A stretch of 64,000 bases of DNA from NCBI RefSeq assembly GCF_026212465.1, contig NC_080060.1:20871655-20935654 (forward strand), in the 5' to 3' direction. A model generated the notes under the pieces. It was not told the origin of the DNA. It did no database searches and saw only the letters and a list, made by a program, of their open reading frames with translations. Made by a program: the position numbers and the translations under genes. This DNA is from Amaranthus tricolor (taxonomy: Eukaryota; Streptophyta; Magnoliopsida; Caryophyllales; Amaranthaceae). This document shows, piece after piece, positions 1-10,609 of this stretch (position 1 is the first letter of the stretch; each line of letters opens with the position of its first letter).

Positions 1-2351
1 CATGCCCTCTTATCAATTAACGGCAAGAATATGCATTCATACGTGTTAACATAGCTCTGGGTCTTGTAGCAGGAGTCCACAAATCGCTCATAGGATAAGT
101 GTCGTTTAATGCATACGGCAAGAACATGAGAACAAGGTAAATGAAATATGGACGGTTTGTTACAAGTGCATTTCATATCGCTCATATCCACACTTTGTAT
201 TTTACCACCCTTGGCCGATCCTCTATTACCACGCCCAGTCTTAACTTGGAAAATGCCTCGTCTGTAGTCAAATGCGATGATCTCATGGTAGTTTGCCTTC
301 TCGGTGTTACGGGTGATAATTCTAGTGGCGTGTGAAGTGTACTTGTTTCCCCCAATTAACCACGCGTTTGCATTCTCGCATCTTTTTACAAAATAATCAT
401 TAACACGATAGAAGGTAAACTCCACAAGAGTGGTTATAGGCAAGAAACGCACACCCTTCATCACGTTATTGAATACTTCGGCCAAGTTCGTATTAGTAAC
501 ACCGTACCTATACCCTCCATCGTGACATATTGACCATTTAGACATATCACCAACTTCATCAATCCAAAATAGTGCTTCACGATTAACAACACCAATGGCC
601 TTCAATCCCTCGACGACTTTATTGGGTTGTCTTTGCTCTGCAGTCCTACCAAACATTTTCTTCAACTTCACATTACCCATTTGACGATTGAAGTTGCTTA
701 ACAAATGCCGCAAGCAAAACCTATGATGGGCGTTTGGAGGTTGCCATTCCGGCTCCTCCATAGTTGCTAGAATGCCCGCATGCCTATCGGAAATAACGCA
801 TAACCCTGGACTATGCATCACATGCTTACGAACACAGCCCATAAACCAAGACCACGCGGCTATGCATTCTTTTTCGACCAAAGCAAAGGCAAGCGGGAAT
901 ATTCCCTTGTTCCCATCTTGGGCAATCGCAGTCAACAACGTATGGCGATACTTACCATACAAATGTGTTCCGTCAATGGCAATAACGGGTTTGCAATACT
1001 TAAATCCCTCAATACTAGGTTGGAAAGCCCAAAACACGCGTTGGAAAGTTCTAATACTAGGACGGACATACACACCGACATCATTATCTTCCTTAAAGAA
1101 CCACTCAACTACAGTACCGGGGTTTGAAATTTGCAGTGCCTTCAGGAAGCGTGGAAGAAGAGGATAAGAATTTTCCCACGTACCATAGATAGAGAGAAGG
1201 GCTTGCTGTTTAGCACACCAAGCGCGCTTATAGGTCACTTCCACACCGAATTGGTCTTTGACCATTTGCCGGACAACAGAAACCTTAATTGATGGGTCTT
1301 GAGCAACACAATTTCTAATACGATTGTTAATCACGGAAGATGTCAAATGAATGTGCCCAGCTGACACGTTTTCAGTACTTAAAATACAACCCCCGTGCTT
1401 CCCTTTATAAGTAATTATCTCCCATGACGGTGAATAGGAGGTCTTCCTAGCCCTAAGCCTCCAACCACACCCTCTTTTACACTTCAACGTGAGCACGGTT
1501 TGATTTGAAGTCTCAGTTCTGTACTCAACGTTCCTACGAATATGATACAATCTAACAGCGTCTAACAAGACATCCTTGTTGTCAAACATCATACCCTTTT
1601 GAAACTCTCCTTCGTCGGTGTAGGTTGTATCACAATCCCAAGACCTCCAAGAGTTGTCCTCAAAGTGTTCATCTAGAGGGGGAACCAGTGCATAGGGTGT
1701 AGGAGCGACGATTGTGGGAATGTTTCCTAAGGTCATGTCATTAGCTAGAGCCTCCTCGTCAACACCCACATCGTCCTCAGAAGGAGCCTCAAGGAATTCA
1801 TTACTCTCACTATTAACATCATCCCAAGGCTCATTTGTATCTTGTAAGTTAAAAGTAACATCATTTGAGACTTGAAATTGAACTTGATTGGGTTCATTAC
1901 AAGGATAAGAGGAAGATGGAATAAATAGATTTTCGGTTTCTTGGGTGGGGAAGGGCGTATGAGAAGGGGCAGAAGAAGTTATATTCATAAATGCATTTGT
2001 TTCCACTACGTTCACATCTTCGTTCCCTAGGGGTACCTCTTCTAGATATAACTCTAAAGAAGGACTAGGGGTAGACCTTGAATACTCCCACATTGCATCT
2101 ATAGCCTCCTCATCCTCAACCGGAAAAGCTAACAAATCTCCACTCAGATTGTATTTAAAACTTAAATTAACAGTACTTCTTGTAGTGTCAATGCCAATCC
2201 TAGAGCATATAAAATGTTTAAATTCATTCAAATCCATGTATGAGTTGCATGCAAACAGTTTACGTTTTCCCCCAACATACTTAACATTATTACTAGTTGA
2301 TCGAATTGAACCATTCCAAAAGCATACAACGGTGACACGAAATGAAGCCAT
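1..2351 (-). CDS. Mutator-like (MULE) transposase, 3'-partial at window edge, no stop in 783 codons
   Basis: I read this frame codon by codon from the ATG at 2349-2351 to the left edge and found no stop in 783 codons; the C-terminus lies outside the window. In order: an N-terminal PB1-like/MuDR-type segment (about residues 1-105), an acidic Ser/Asn/Glu-rich linker, a MuDR DNA-binding-like domain (about 245-325, with CKRGCGWRLRARK), the MULE DDE core with AIDGTHLYGKY (Asp about 460) and ISDRHAG (Asp about 522), and a SWIM zinc finger with Cys728-x-Cys730...Cys740-x-His742. MULE transposases excise and insert elements in the nucleus. The start is the first Met of the open frame and fits the usual MASF-type N-terminus. 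There is no sign of decay, unlike every other transposase here. Domain assignment is by family recognition; activity is inference. Confidence 0.88.
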   Translation of the reverse strand, partial: MASFRVTVVCFWNGSIRSTSNNVKYVGGKRKLFACNSYMDLNEFKHFICSRIGIDTTRSTVNLSFKYNLSGDLLAFPVEDEEAIDAMWEYSRSTPSPSLELYLEEVPLGNEDVNVVETNAFMNITSSAPSHTPFPTQETENLFIPSSSYPCNEPNQVQFQVSNDVTFNLQDTNEPWDDVNSESNEFLEAPSEDDVGVDEEALANDMTLGNIPTIVAPTPYALVPPLDEHFEDNSWRSWDCDTTYTDEGEFQKGMMFDNKDVLLDAVRLYHIRRNVEYRTETSNQTVLTLKCKRGCGWRLRARKTSYSPSWEIITYKGKHGGCILSTENVSAGHIHLTSSVINNRIRNCVAQDPSIKVSVVRQMVKDQFGVEVTYKRAWCAKQQALLSIYGTWENSYPLLPRFLKALQISNPGTVVEWFFKEDNDVGVYVRPSIRTFQRVFWAFQPSIEGFKYCKPVIAIDGTHLYGKYRHTLLTAIAQDGNKGIFPLAFALVEKECIAAWSWFMGCVRKHVMHSPGLCVISDRHAGILATMEEPEWQPPNAHHRFCLRHLLSNFNRQMGNVKLKKMFGRTAEQRQPNKVVEGLKAIGVVNREALFWIDEVGDMSKWSICHDGGYRYGVTNTNLAEVFNNVMKGVRFLPITTLVEFTFYRVNDYFVKRCENANAWLIGGNKYTSHATRIITRNTEKANYHEIIAFDYRRGIFQVKTGRGNRGSAKGGKIQSVDMSDMKCTCNKPSIFHLPCSHVLAVCIKRHLSYERFVDSCYKTQSYVNTYECIFLPLIDKRA

Positions 2352-2900
2352 TTCTATAACAACACATAAAAAATCAACATCACCATCAACTTCATAAATA
2401 TATGACCACTATACATTTTACATTCAACTAATAATTCTGGAACAAACTTTTAAAAGTGAGGATCAATGTAAATAACAACTACATTTGACATAATCGTAGA
2501 GCTCAAGTGTAAATGCCCACTACACATGACATACATTTTAAATTCACCACCAAATGAAAAAATTTATAATAAAAACGAACCTCAATTAGCTGTAGATCAA
2601 GAAGAATTACGTAATTGGAAGCTTGTCAACCTACATAATGTGAAAATTGATTAAAACACAACAAACCCTAATTTTTCGAATATTGAAAAAAAAAACAAAA
2701 AAAATTACCTTACGTCGATCTAAGAAGACTACAGCACTAATTACTGGTACAAACTTGAAACTTGATGACCTTAGTTGAAGGAATGAAGATCCTTACAAGG
2801 TTGGAATGAAGAAGGAGAAAGTAGAGATTTGCGGGTGAAAAATAAAATCGCGAAATGAAGTGAGGAAGAAGAAGGTTTCTGGAAAATTATAAACCTAAAA
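2352..2900 (-). promoter_or_regulatory. 5' leader and promoter region of the MULE transposase
   Basis: AT-rich non-coding stretch upstream of the transposase start. Read on minus it contains possible leader splice sites: an AAG/GTAATT donor near 2710, an acceptor-like GTAG near 2632 and a donor-like GAG/GTTCG near 2580. A weak TATA-like TTTATAAT lies near 2885-2893. Its exon structure is inferred only from these short signals. Confidence 0.3.
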
Positions 2901-2971
2901 GTCGCTGTTACTAACAGCGACTTACAACTTTTTATTTTTTTTTCCCTTAATTCGCTGTTACTAATAGCGAC
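2901..2971. repeat. Pair of near-palindromes, 50 bp apart, upstream of the MULE gene
   Basis: The core TCGCTGTTACTAACAGCGA at 2902-2920 is an almost perfect palindrome (arms of about 9-10 bp around one base). A second copy with one arm substitution (TAATAGCGA) lies at 2952-2970. Both are followed by CTTAC. They may be subterminal transposase-binding repeats or the element end. No partner terminus is visible in the window. Confidence 0.6.
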
Positions 2972-2997
2972 TTACCCGAGGCTAGGCTTGGACGTAC

Positions 2998-3490
2998 GGA
3001 AGCTTATTTTGGGACATAAGTTTATCCTAATCTTATACTTGGAATTAAAATGCTAAATAATCTTATTCATTTCAATCTTTCTAATACTGCATTATCGGAT
3101 GCTGACCCAGTTGCAATTGAATATGAAGAAAGCGTTTTCTCATTTACTGCCCAAAATTCACTTTACAGCCCATTAGGGTTCAAAAAGCTATCGTCGACAA
3201 CGTCTTCCCTAGAAGCTTATTTTTACAAAATAGTTTGGATGACACTTATTTCTCCAAATACATAAAAAAAAATAAGCTTAAATAAAAAAATTTCCTATAT
3301 GGGTGTATTCTCACTTTATCGGATAAAGCTTACTTACAATTTAGCAAGGAAAAATTGTTTTCTAAAAAAGAATTATAGTTGTATTCAGTTTTCTACAAGG
3401 ATTAATAACATATTCACTTGGCCTTACAACTGGAAACAAAAATTTTCAACATCTTGTAGAATGTCAACATTATTTTATTATTTTAATGTC
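2998..3490. other. Non-coding AT-rich spacer
   Basis: Short open frames occur here but none has recognisable protein similarity or splice context. I see no gene. Confidence 0.5.
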
Positions 3491-3822
3491 ATTAAGGGTG
3501 TATTTGGGTGAAAAGATATGGAGGGAAAGGACAGGGAGGGATTTGCAGGGATAAGGGATTCCTTATTTGGATAACAAAATAGAAGAAAAGGGATTTGGAG
3601 AGAAGGAATTTGGAGGGATTGAATAGAGGATTTTTGTTAAGATATCAAGCTTTCCAAGTTGAAAAATTTTAAAGAGAAAACTCTATCTCTCTTTTTTTCC
3701 CTGCCCCCCTCCTAAACAAACAAGTGCTACTTTCCTTTTATTTCTCTTCCCTTCCTTTCTCTTCCCTCCCTTCCTTTTCCTTTCCTTTCTTTTCTCTCCA
3801 AAATCATTATCCAAACTTACCG
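3491..3822. mobile_element. Possible MITE with purine-rich left and pyrimidine-rich right arms
   Basis: The left side is GGGTGTATTTGGGTG followed by runs of GGAGGGAAAGGA. The right side is runs of CTTCCTTTCC ending in ATCCAAACTTACC. The two sides are imperfect inverted copies, as in short hAT-type foldback MITEs. It directly abuts the LTR retrotransposon starting at 3833. Boundaries are approximate and no clear TSD was found. Confidence 0.35.
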
Positions 3823-3832
3823 CAAGTGGTTC

Positions 3833-4689
3833 TGCACCATGTTTGACATGACGCAGGTTTCTTAGGCATTCAAGACCATAAACTTGGGAGTAGTTTTCAT
3901 CAATAGTGTGTGCAAGCAAACAAGTGGATGTGGCATGGTGTGTGTTTGAGTGTGAAGTAGATCAGCAGATAGGAAGAATACAGAAGAGGAAGAACTACAG
4001 AAGCTACAGAAGGCACATTCTGAAACAAGAACAGAAAACAGAAGCCAGCCCCTGAAAACTACTGACCAGCCTACCTTGCAAGGGTTATCCAGAGCTAACC
4101 CGTGTACCTTGGGAGACATAGAGGGTAAAAATGGAATTTCAATACATGGACCTTTCCATCAAGACCTTAAGCGCCTCACAACGAACACAGTAGGACACCA
4201 AGAAAGGGAGTTGAAGGTCACCTAGTCGCAAGTGTGTCCTGACAGCATTGTCTAGTTGTTAGGCTAATTGTTTTGCTTATTTTATTGTGCACATGTTTTG
4301 CACGTGTTTGTTTTTAGCCGTTATTTCTAGTTTTATAAATTCCTAAGAGCCCTAAGGCTTTTTCTCCTTATTCATAAGTCTATAAGTAGGAGTCTAAGCC
4401 ATGTAAAGATTTCAGATTTCAGTTTTGATCATTAATATCATTGGATGCATTTCCTTTGTCTTCCTTGAATATGTATGAACATTTATCAATCTTGAGTAGT
4501 GCAAGATTATCACCTTTTATAACTGAGAGTAGTCCTTGGTTGTAATAAGGGAATTTGGTGGCCTTGGAGAGTCAAAACTCCTAGTCTTTCAATTCAAGAA
4601 ACACCCCCACTGCTGTAGTTTTTAGAGGGTCAAATTTAATTCCGCAAACAAGCCAATTTGACCTCATCATCGGGTCCAAATTTGGTTCA
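3833..4689 (+). repeat. 5' LTR of the non-autonomous retrotransposon
   Basis: Begins TGCACCATG and ends GGTTCA just before the PBS. TATAAGTA at 4381-4388 is a plausible promoter TATA element. It matches 7594-8451 over its full length with scattered substitutions and small indels. Confidence 0.92.
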
Positions 4690-4690
4690 A

Positions 4691-4703
4691 TTGGTATCAG
4701 AGC
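4691..4703 (+). other. Primer binding site (initiator tRNA-Met type)
   Basis: TTGGTATCAGAGC, complementary to the 3' end of plant initiator tRNA-Met, one base after the 5' LTR. Confidence 0.9.
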
Positions 4704-5663
4704 CTCAAAGTCCTTGTGGGGTTCATAATGCATTTGGTTTTGATGAGAAACAACAGCCAAAAGTCGCAAAAACAAGAAGAAACAGAAGCTGTCAGAAACT
4801 GACTGCATTTGGGGTCGAAAACAGTAGCGTTTTGGGGATCGTATTGTGATTGTTTTTCAAAACTTTTTTTACAAGGTTTTTCTAATTGAGTTGGGAAACG
4901 TTTGGCTTTGGAATCATTGGATTTGGTTTTGTGGTTAAGGAGATATGAATTTTTCTTTACAGACTGCCCAAAACTGATCAAATCAGGGTGCCTTGGTAAG
5001 TTGTCTTCGAAAACCTATCAAGATTCCTTTCTTTGGCCTTCATTTTTCATCACATTATCAATCACTATCCTATATTCATCAAACCACGTCATTTGTGCAC
5101 TTTTACATACGTTTTATAGGTTTCTTGAATGACCCATTCATTGTGGTTTGCAAAGATACAGAATAGTTGAAGTTTCTTGTGTCTTTTGTATTTTTTTTTT
5201 CTTTTCATCCTTCATTTTTGAGTCTTTTTCATTGTTTCTTTTTTCACATTGATTCATTTTGAGTCTAGTTTTGGTTGGTCCTTTTGTGTAGTCATTGGAG
5301 TTGTGGAAAAAAAGATACGCAAGTGTTTTTGACCAAAGGTCACTTAAACAGTTCAGACTGTATGTGTGTAGTAAAATTTGATTTGTGATTAAACCACACA
5401 ATATTTTTGAGTGATTTCAATTTGGGGTGTTTTTAGACATCTTGGGGTGTGTTTTCACCAAGTTTCATCAAAAGTAAAGGTGGTTTGGTTGGGTTCACAG
5501 TAGTAAAGGTCGAGCACACAGATTCTGAATTTGTGGTGTTTGTTCTGCTGTTTTCTGTTTTGTGCACAACAAAATTCCCAAACTCCGTTTTTCAGTCTTT
5601 GTTTCTTTTTCACCCTTTCCTTACTCTCACACTTCTTTTTGAGAGATTCTTGAGTCTTAGAAT

Positions 5664-6686
5664 ATGGAGTCACCAAACGTACACATGAGCATAAATGAAA
5701 GAAAGGAGGTCATAGCTTATGCTGTTGATAAATTTTCTTCTAAAAACATTGGAGGATGAAGAAGCAAAACTCAAAAGGTTAATAAGGCCTCGTGGATTTG
5801 ATTTGGATGATTCGCTATCAATCTAGCATTGTATGAACGTTTGGAGGAGCTTTGGAGTCATCAAAAACACTTGAGGAAGTGCATCCTCCTTCAGGAAGAT
5901 CGTTGGAAATTGCAGGATGATGCAAGCCATGTTGCTGCACAATCAAACAGCACGCCGTTGAATTTTTCTCTTGATATCAAACAAGAACCATCAAGAGACA
6001 GCAATAATGATATTAGCCTTGAGAGAATTGTGGAGACAAAAGGTGATGAAATTGCTTATAAACAAGAGGAACTTGACTTGTATTCAAGAGTGGCTCCCAT
6101 CTATGATGAATATCCAGAACCATACAATGAGGAGAGTAGTGAAGAGGTTGTTGAAGCACCTTTTGTGGATATGATTGATGATCTTAAAGGAGATATTGAA
6201 GCACCTTGTGTTGAGACTGTTGAAGATCTTAAAGGAGATGTTGAAACACCTTGTGTTGAAATTGTTGAGAGTCTTAAAGACCTTGAAGAAGTTTTTGAGA
6301 CAATTGGTATGGAGAATGTTGGGTCAAAAATAGAGTGCTTAGAAGTGATTGATTCTCATTCAAGATATGAGATTGGTTTACAAGTTGTGCAAACTAGGAA
6401 GCATGAGTTTGTCAAGGTGGATTTTGTGCCTGAAAAATCACCTTTAGCGGATTACGTTCATGTGGAAAGATTTGTTGAGCTTAATCCTACAAAACTTCGA
6501 GGTAGAATTTTTACTCAAAAGGGTAAAGTGCAACAAGTTAGTTGGAGTTGTGGCAACACTAGCAATCTAATCAATTTGGTGAGCTTGTTTAACATATGGG
6601 TTGGGATAATCATGCAAGTAAGAGCAAGAAACGTGATTCTTACATGCAGGTGGACATTGGGATACATAGTTTCTAATTTACTTTGA
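5664..6686 (+). pseudogene. Degraded gag-position ORF with acidic tandem repeats
   Basis: The probable start is ATG at 5664 (MESPNVHMS). A frame change near 5753 and another near 5820 lead into the long open part beginning NLALYERLEELW (the Met at 5829 opens the longest uninterrupted stretch, 285 codons). The C-terminal half has about three copies of an acidic unit of roughly 15 residues, VEAP/VETP plus C/F-V plus D/E-L-K-G-D, at about 6140-6280. I see no zinc knuckle, protease or RT motif. By position it may be a relic gag or an element-specific protein. I do not recognise a function. Confidence 0.5.
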
Positions 6687-6699
6687 TCCAAATGCGAGC

Positions 6700-7580
6700 C
6701 ACATTCTGAACTCAGCAAAAGAATACCAAGTGTGCTCAATGTACAGAGGAGCAGCTCAAGAGTACAGCAGCAACAGATGAATCATTATGCAAGCAACAAC
6801 AGAAGACTTAGAATGTAATTGAGGTTGTTGGGAAGAATACAGCAGCAATAGATGAATCATTATCCAAGCAACAAAATATTAGAATTTGTGTAAGCAGCAG
6901 CAGCAGGGCCACAGAACATCGGGCCATCACAGCAGGCCAGCAATAGGTTTCCTGATTTAGATCACAAGCAAGAGGATCAATACAGTAGTCCAGCACGCAG
7001 AATGTGTGCACTGGTATCAGCAAATAGTAGCAGATGCATTGATCAGCAAACAGTAGTTCAAAACAAGTTGTGTTCAGATGTAGAACAACAGCAGCCAACA
7101 AAATCAATAGTACAGCAGTAGCAGATGCATTAGATCAGTGTGCACACTGTGTTCAAGTTAGCATTCAGATCAATAGCAACCAACAGGCAGCATGTGTGTA
7201 TTAAAAGTTAGAAAGGCAGCAGGTCAGCAGCTGTGCAAAAGCTGAACAACAGCAGCAACATGAATGCAGATTAGTGTGCAAGGTTTAGGAGCAGTTAAAC
7301 AAGGTGGTGTTGATCAGTGAGCATTTGGTCTGTACAGATGAGTACTTGTAATACGTATTCAGTAGCAACAGCAGGTCTATTGGGCATTAGTTTCAGCAAG
7401 GTGAACAAGGTCTGGGATGATTATTTGCAGCAGCTGAGTATTTGCAGCACAGCGTATAAGGTGATCAATATTAGTTAAAAAATAATCGTAGCAGCTGATT
7501 ATTTGCAAGTGGAGTAAATACTTGATGGTTAGGGCAACAACCAATCATGGGGAGTTAAGAATTGAGGATAATTCTTTTCT
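6700..7580 (+). repeat. Diffuse CAG/CAA-rich non-coding repeats inside the retrotransposon
   Basis: Variants of CAGCAGCAACAGATGAATCA recur; the clearest pair starts near 6762 and 6840, with looser ones near 7025 and 7110. Stops occur in all frames, so this is not a simple polyglutamine coding region. Confidence 0.55.
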
Positions 7581-7591
7581 AAGAAGGGGAG
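7581..7591 (+). other. Polypurine tract
   Basis: AAGAAGGGGAG two bases before the TG of the 3' LTR; the plus-strand primer site of LTR retrotransposons. Confidence 0.85.
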
Positions 7592-7593
7592 TT

Positions 7594-8451
7594 TGCACCA
7601 TGTTTGACATGGCGCAGGTTTCTTACGCATTCAAGACCATAAACTTGGGAGTAGTTTTGATCAACAATAGCGTCTGCAAGCAAACAAGTGGCTGTGGCAT
7701 GGTGTGTGTTTGAGTGTGAAGTAGATCAGCAGATAGGAAGAATACAGAAGAGGAAGAACTACAGAAGCTACAGAAGGCACATTCTGAAACAAGAACAGAA
7801 AACAGAAGCCAGCCCCTGGAAACTGCTGACCAGCCTACCTTGCAAGGGTTGTCCAGAACTAACTCATGTACCTTGGGAGACATAGAGAGTAAAAATGGAA
7901 TCTCTATACATGGACCTTTCCAATAAGACCTTAAGCGCCTCATAACGAGCACAGCAGAACACCAAGAAAGGGAGCTGAAGGTCACCTGGTCGAAAGTTTG
8001 TCCTGACAGCATTGTTTAGTTGTTAGGCTAATTGTTTTGCTTCTTCTATTGTGCACATGTTTTGCATGTGTTTGTTTTTAGCCGTTATTTCTAGTTGTCT
8101 AAATTCCTAAGAGTCCTAAGGCTTGTTCTCCTCATTCATAAGTCTATAAATAGGAGTCTAAGCCATGTAAAGATTTCAGATTTCAGGTTTGATCATTAAT
8201 ATTTGGATGCACTTCTTTTGTCTTCCTTGAATGTGTATGAACATTCATCAATCTTGATTAGTGCAAGATTATCACCTTTTATAACTGAGAGTAGTCCTTG
8301 GTTGTAATAAGGGAATTGGTGGCCTTGGAGAGTCAAAACTCCTAGTCTTTTAATTCAAGAAACACCCCCACTGCTGTAGTTTTTAGAGGGTCCAATTTAT
8401 TTCCGCAAACAACCCAATTTGGCCTCATCATCGGGTTCAAATTTTGGTTTA
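7594..8451 (+). repeat. 3' LTR of the non-autonomous retrotransposon
   Basis: Starts TGCACCATG and ends GGTTTA, so the terminal CA has become TA. TATAAATA lies at 8145-8152, equivalent to TATAAGTA in the 5' LTR. GGTTC follows immediately as the target-site duplication. Confidence 0.92.
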
Positions 8452-8456
8452 GGTTC

Positions 8457-8861
8457 CCACCTAGGTTAGGTTTTGGGGTTGAATGTAGGAAACCTTACCA
8501 TTATTGATGAAAATACGTGAAAACATTAACAAAATGATTGTTTTCGATTGACGCTTGATAGAAAACATCATTACAACTTCACATAAACAAGAAGTGCACA
8601 TGGTATGATGCGTCATTTTAATATAGTCCTTTGTAATCTAAATAAAAGAACTATAAATCTTTGATCCTGTTGAAATAATGGACAAATATATCTAGAATAT
8701 AAACTAGCTGATTTTCCTTGCAGAGCCCTTACCTAGGCAGCACTGTCGATTCTCAGAACAATTAGAAATCGACACCATGGAGAGCATAAAAAACCACTTT
8801 CGTTTCTAACTATGATTAAAAGTGCCGAAGCAGCTAAGCATATTCTCAGGCAAAAATGAGG
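8457..8861. other. Flank and probable 3' UTR of the transporter pseudogene
   Basis: No ORF of note. The part next to 8862 would be the 3' untranslated region of the minus-strand pseudogene. The LTR element ends directly before this stretch. Confidence 0.4.
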
Positions 8862-10308
8862 TCAAGAATTCATCCTTTCAATAGCAACTTCTTTCAGATT
8901 CTCATTCTCCGATTTTGCTGTCACAGGTAAATCGACAAGCGAATTTGGAGGAGCGAAATACATGCGTACTGACATTATGCAAATAATGATGCCCAAGAAG
9001 AGCTGCAACACTAAGGGATTCTCATAATTTCTAGAAATGAAATCCAGAAAGAGCAAGCAAATACTTGTTTAGGATAACCCTGAAAGTCCAATATGTTTTC
9101 ATTCCAGAAGCACATGAAGACACAATTCAATAAGAAAACACATCACAACTCAGTCAAAAGAACGAAGCAACAAGAAACTACCCAAATTCTTAAATGAGAT
9201 GGTCTTATGGTGAGACTCTCTATTGGGCTGACCCATGTACATTTAATCTATTAAAGTGATCATTTATAATTTTAAAAGTGATCAATTAGAGAAATGAACT
9301 AATTATATGTGCCCGTTTTATGGTGAGACAGACTCGTACAAGATGACTTGAAGAATTTTGGTGGATAGGAGGGATGAGGCCTAGTATTGTGCAAAAAATA
9401 AAAGTATAAGGGCATGCAGTGACAAACCTATAAGGTTGGCTTGAAACTGAACAGATAAACAAACAAAATCATCGTCAGGAGCACTGCGATTGAAGTGGAA
9501 TAAACCTCAAAGTTTATTTCATATTTATTAAAACAAAAACATTAAATTTGGTATTGCAATTACGCAAGTTATCTGATTCCATGTATTTGTTGAAAGAAAC
9601 TATAACGATGCATTTTCGGTTCGAAGAGTATATTTAGTTACCTTCACAATGTTATCTGCGTACTTCATTAGCCAAGAAATTAGCAGCCGTGAAGAGCCTA
9701 AATTGAGAACGACCATCCAGGTTGTCAAGCTATATCCATCGAATAGGCATTGCCACGATGGTCCCTTTTCAAACCCACTCGTAAAATCATCTAAAACTAG
9801 GCGTGCCATATTGAATATAGAGCCAAATCTGGGGAAGAAAAACGATTTGGTGAATCATGGCCTGACATATAACATTGTTCAAATAAAAACTCGAATGAGT
9901 GCTACTGTTTCTAGATAAGGTACATAAGCTAAACTTGTGCAATAGCAAAAAGTAATAAGTAGAATAGGAAGTTAAAACAAGAAAAGGGCTCTAAAATTAA
10001 ATATGTTTATCAGTACAAATAATCAGGGAGATGTCATAATTGAGCATGGTAAGATCCTCCATGTACTCTCAACAGAAGGTGAAGCCCGGACCTCCCTACA
10101 GAGAATTATGCTAGATATCACCAAGTAATTTTACAAACACAAAGGACAATACTGAACAATAAAGTTGCTGAAGGTGCATGAAATCAATTTTCCAAGCAAG
10201 AAGAAGATGAAGAATGGAAATTACCTTGAAAACCTCAGCGAGAAAGGGAACAGTTGCGTAATCATACTTGTAACTACCATTACTCTGTGACAATGTAGTT
10301 AAAATGCC
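8862..10308 (-). pseudogene. CMP-sialic acid/nucleotide-sugar transporter-like gene fragment, internal exons missing
   Basis: Three exon-like blocks on minus match the plant CMP-sialic-acid-transporter-like (CSTLP) family. 10225-10308 encodes GILTTLSQSNGSYKYDYATV-type sequence between a CAG acceptor and an AAG/GTAATT donor. 9642-9828 encodes a block including FDGYSLTTWMVVLNLGSS and SWLMKYADNIVK with an AAG/GTAAC donor. 9002-8862 encodes LFLGIIICIMSVRMYFAPP and ends at a TGA. These proteins are multi-span Golgi/ER membrane antiporters that import nucleotide sugars. The exons normally lying between the first and second blocks, and the one following ADNIVK, are not found in the short gaps (10224-9829 and 9641-9003), nor is the first exon. 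Introns and splice sites are retained, so it is a rearranged genomic copy rather than a retrocopy. Confidence 0.72.
9190..9350. mobile_element. Possible short MITE in the pseudogene intron
   Basis: TTATGGTGAGAC occurs at both sides of this stretch (near 9205 and 9318) around an AT-rich centre with GTGATCATTTATAA/GTGATCAATTA repeats. It resembles GAGACGGTCTCA-type MITEs I recall from Caryophyllales. Boundaries are uncertain. Confidence 0.3.
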
Positions 10309-10609
10309 CTGCCACACAAAATGCAGCGACTTTAAATCTAAAACAAGTAAATCGGTCGTTTCCTAATATACAATGTTCAAATGATAATCAAGACATATGT
10401 CAAAAAACAATATCAATGACACTAATTTTAAAAGTGCGCCTTAAGTTCATCACATTTGCCCGAAAGGTTGTCACCTCTTAGCAAGAAAAACTGATGAGAA
10501 AGTACCCTCTTCTCTCAACAGTAGATTCTATTAGGATTTGCGACTTTTCCTATGGCAGAGTCCCAGCCCTAAGGGGGACAAATGAATGTTGATAGGGCTA
10601 TTAGGACCT
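10309..10609. other. Intron or flank upstream of the transporter exon
   Basis: AT-rich, no ORF. It would be intron sequence 5' of the 10225-10308 exon; no further exon of that gene is recognised before the copia element begins. Confidence 0.4.

Larger units (their letters stand above)
3833..8451 (+). mobile_element. Complete non-autonomous LTR retrotransposon, TSD GGTTC
   Basis: Two direct repeats of 857 and 858 bp bound this unit (TG...CA on the left, TG...TA on the right). It is flanked by GGTTC at 3828-3832 and 8452-8456. A methionine-tRNA primer binding site follows the left LTR and a polypurine tract precedes the right LTR, so it reads on plus. The 2.9-kb interior has no reverse transcriptase, integrase or RNase H, only a broken acidic ORF and a CAG/CAA-rich non-coding part. 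It would have to be mobilised in trans. It interrupts sequence beside the transporter pseudogene. Confidence 0.93.

Noticed and set aside
772..1167. Plus-strand ORFs opposite the MULE transposase
   Set aside because: The minus frame is the real transposase with catalytic and SWIM motifs; these are shadows.
3862..4119. Small minus-strand ORFs in both LTRs (also 7623-8012)
   Set aside because: They lie in LTR sequence, differ between the two LTR copies and lack recognisable domains.
5138..5688. Lys/Phe-rich ORFs in the leader of the non-autonomous retrotransposon
   Set aside because: Low-complexity T- and A-rich sequence; no similarity and no conserved start.
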